Shown here piece by piece: positions 63,226 through 64,000 of a DNA stretch of 64,000 bases. The notes under the pieces were generated by a model. The model did not search any database. It saw only the letters and a program-made list of their open reading frames with translations, and had not been told where the DNA came from. The position numbers and the translations under genes are program-made. Within the stretch, counting starts at the first letter, position 1; every line of letters begins with the position of its first letter. Origin of the DNA: Halorussus vallis (lineage in GTDB: Archaea > Halobacteriota > Halobacteria > Halobacteriales > Haladaptataceae). The stretch covers positions 3,844,001 to 3,908,000 of the forward strand of contig NZ_CP100000.1 of NCBI RefSeq assembly GCF_024138165.1. The letters run 5' to 3'.

Positions 63226-63782
63226 TGCCGCTTCGAACTGAAACCATCGAGTTCGCCGAGGAGATCCAGCGACTCGAAGACGAACGCGAAGAACTCGCCG
63301 AGCAGCTCGCCGACCTCGACGACGACAACCCAGTCGTTCCCGAGCTCGCGCAGCGCGGCCACGAAATCGACACTCACCTGAAGGGGCTTCGATGGGCGCG
63401 CGACGAAGCACACACCGACACCGTCATCTCGAACTGGACGACGCCTGCAGAGCACGTGACTCTCGCTGGCCTCACCGGCGGTGAGTTCGGCGCCGTCGAG
63501 GACACGCTCGTCTCGGAGGCCGCTGCTCGCGGGCAGAGTAGCCCCGGAGATGGTGCGACGCGCGTCCATCTCGTCGCCAAGGGCACGGTGGACGCCCCAT
63601 ACCTCCCGGACGAGGATGACGAGAAGAAGACGGTCGCGGCGGTTGCGCAACTCCCGATTCCGTTCTTGAAGTGGGCGGAGGCTCGCGTCGACGAGCTCAC
63701 GTCGGTCGGGGAAGAGGAGGGAAACTCCTTCGGGCGATTAGTAGCGGAGAAGCGAGCGAAGAAGACGTCGACCGACAAGTAG
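63225..63782 (+). CDS. Tail assembly chaperone, short (G-type) product
   Basis: 185 residues. A coiled-coil start (EEIQRLEDEREELAEQLADL) and an acidic end. At 63719-63725 lies GGGAAAC, in frame as G GGA AAC (X XXY YYZ), the standard -1 slippery heptamer, close to the end of the gene (about 19 codons left). A -1 shift enters the overlapping downstream frame. This matches the conserved G/GT arrangement of long-tailed viruses, where the fusion is needed in small amounts to assemble the tail. Confidence 0.85.
   Translation: MPLRTETIEFAEEIQRLEDEREELAEQLADLDDDNPVVPELAQRGHEIDTHLKGLRWARDEAHTDTVISNWTTPAEHVTLAGLTGGEFGAVEDTLVSEAAARGQSSPGDGATRVHLVAKGTVDAPYLPDEDDEKKTVAAVAQLPIPFLKWAEARVDELTSVGEEEGNSFGRLVAEKRAKKTSTDK
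63719..63725 (+). promoter_or_regulatory. -1 programmed frameshift slippery heptamer GGGAAAC
   Basis: In the 0 frame the bases read GAG GGA AAC. After slipping, reading continues CTC CTT CGG in the -1 frame. No clear stimulatory hairpin is obvious directly downstream. Confidence 0.8.
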
Positions 63783-63934
63783 CTCTCGACTACGTGAAGG
63801 CGCTGGCCTTTCATCGTGGTCTTGATCCGCGCATCGTCGAGGAGCTTCCGTGGCGAACCATCGAGTGTTACCTCGTCGTCCACGACCTCCTTAACGCTCA
63901 GGAGGTGTTCGCGGCGTTCGGAGAGGGTAAATGA
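63725..63934 (+). CDS. Tail assembly chaperone, T-type extension (made as G-T fusion)
   Basis: 69 residues read in the -1 frame after slippage, beginning LLRAISSGEASEEDVDRQVA and ending EVFAAFGEGK, with the helical core YVKALAFHRGLDPRIVEELP. The G-T fusion would be about 236 residues. A separate GTG/ATG start in this frame lies at 63671 but gives an Arg/Gly-rich N-terminus and is less likely. Confidence 0.8.
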   Translation, partial: LLRAISSGEASEEDVDRQVALDYVKALAFHRGLDPRIVEELPWRTIECYLVVHDLLNAQEVFAAFGEGK

Positions 63935-63941
63935 TTAAACC
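63933..63941 (+). promoter_or_regulatory. TATA-like box near the right edge
   Basis: GATTAAACC about 28 bp before ATG 63965, suggesting a new leaderless transcription unit within the tail region. Confidence 0.4.
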
Positions 63942-63964
63942 ATCGGGAAATCAAACACGTCCCA

Positions 63965-64000
63965 ATGGATATAGAAACCGCTCGCTCGGTTAAATTAGAC
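63965..64000 (+). CDS. Start of a gene running past the right edge
   Basis: ATG 63965 opens MDIETARSVKLD and is not closed inside the window. The local AT content is higher than in the tail genes. Too little is visible to name it; the tape-measure gene expected here is not recognisable. Confidence 0.35.
   Translation, partial: MDIETARSVKLD

Noticed and set aside
63931-63993. 20-codon ORF overlapping the T-frame stop
   Set aside because: MIKPSGNQTRPNGYRNRSLG has no haloarchaeal character and it crosses the TATA-like box of the next start.

Overview
The window is a chromosome segment of a haloarchaeon (class Halobacteria). GC content is high, the proteins are strongly acidic, secretion signals are mostly twin-arginine, and many TATA-like boxes sit 24-30 bp before a start codon, as in leaderless archaeal transcripts. 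Lineage-typical proteins are present: a halocyanin, Mnh/Mrp antiporter, type IV pilin with the SPVIG motif, CoaBC and MTH865. The genus cannot be fixed from the sequence.

Bases 1-44,760 are mostly host core genome. In order they hold: a truncated DHH phosphoesterase, a CBS-ParB protein and an ABC exporter pair; the methylmalonyl-CoA mutase catalytic subunit; two consecutive Tat-type peptidoglycan hydrolases (an amidase and an M23 peptidase whose start codon is missing); acetyl-CoA synthetase and an acyl-CoA ligase; a HAD hydrolase; a branched-chain amino-acid/amide ABC cluster with two paralogous binding proteins and a 22-codon leader ORF; a cytochrome oxidase subunit I gene followed by small membrane-protein genes; an M42 peptidase, halocyanin, FAD protein and coaBC; a beta-helix protein with a long Gly-rich tail; the seven-gene mnhABCDEFG operon; a protein with homing-endonuclease-associated repeats; a low-GC pilin gene; hpt; a hydrolase; tRNA-Arg(CCU); and tatA. 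Two families of dispersed structured repeats lie in the gaps. Their hairpin arms differ between copies but still pair.

From about 44,900 to the right edge lies the packaging, head and tail part of a tailed provirus, nearly all on the + strand with start/stop overlaps. It begins with zinc-ribbon and winged-helix proteins and small hypotheticals. Next come an HNH endonuclease, small and large terminase, portal (fused to a KTSC domain), XkdF-like protease plus scaffold, major capsid protein, head completion and neck proteins, tail tube, and two overlapping tail-assembly chaperone frames. No integrase or tape measure is inside the window, so the provirus continues to the right. An AT-rich antisense gene sits between portal and protease.

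The best leads are the archaeal peptidoglycan-hydrolase pair, two likely -1 frameshift sites in the provirus (GGGAAAC in the tail chaperone, a C5 run in the protease-scaffold gene), a perfect 44-bp palindrome that includes the 3' end of tRNA-Arg next to partial copies of that end, and the covarying repeat families.
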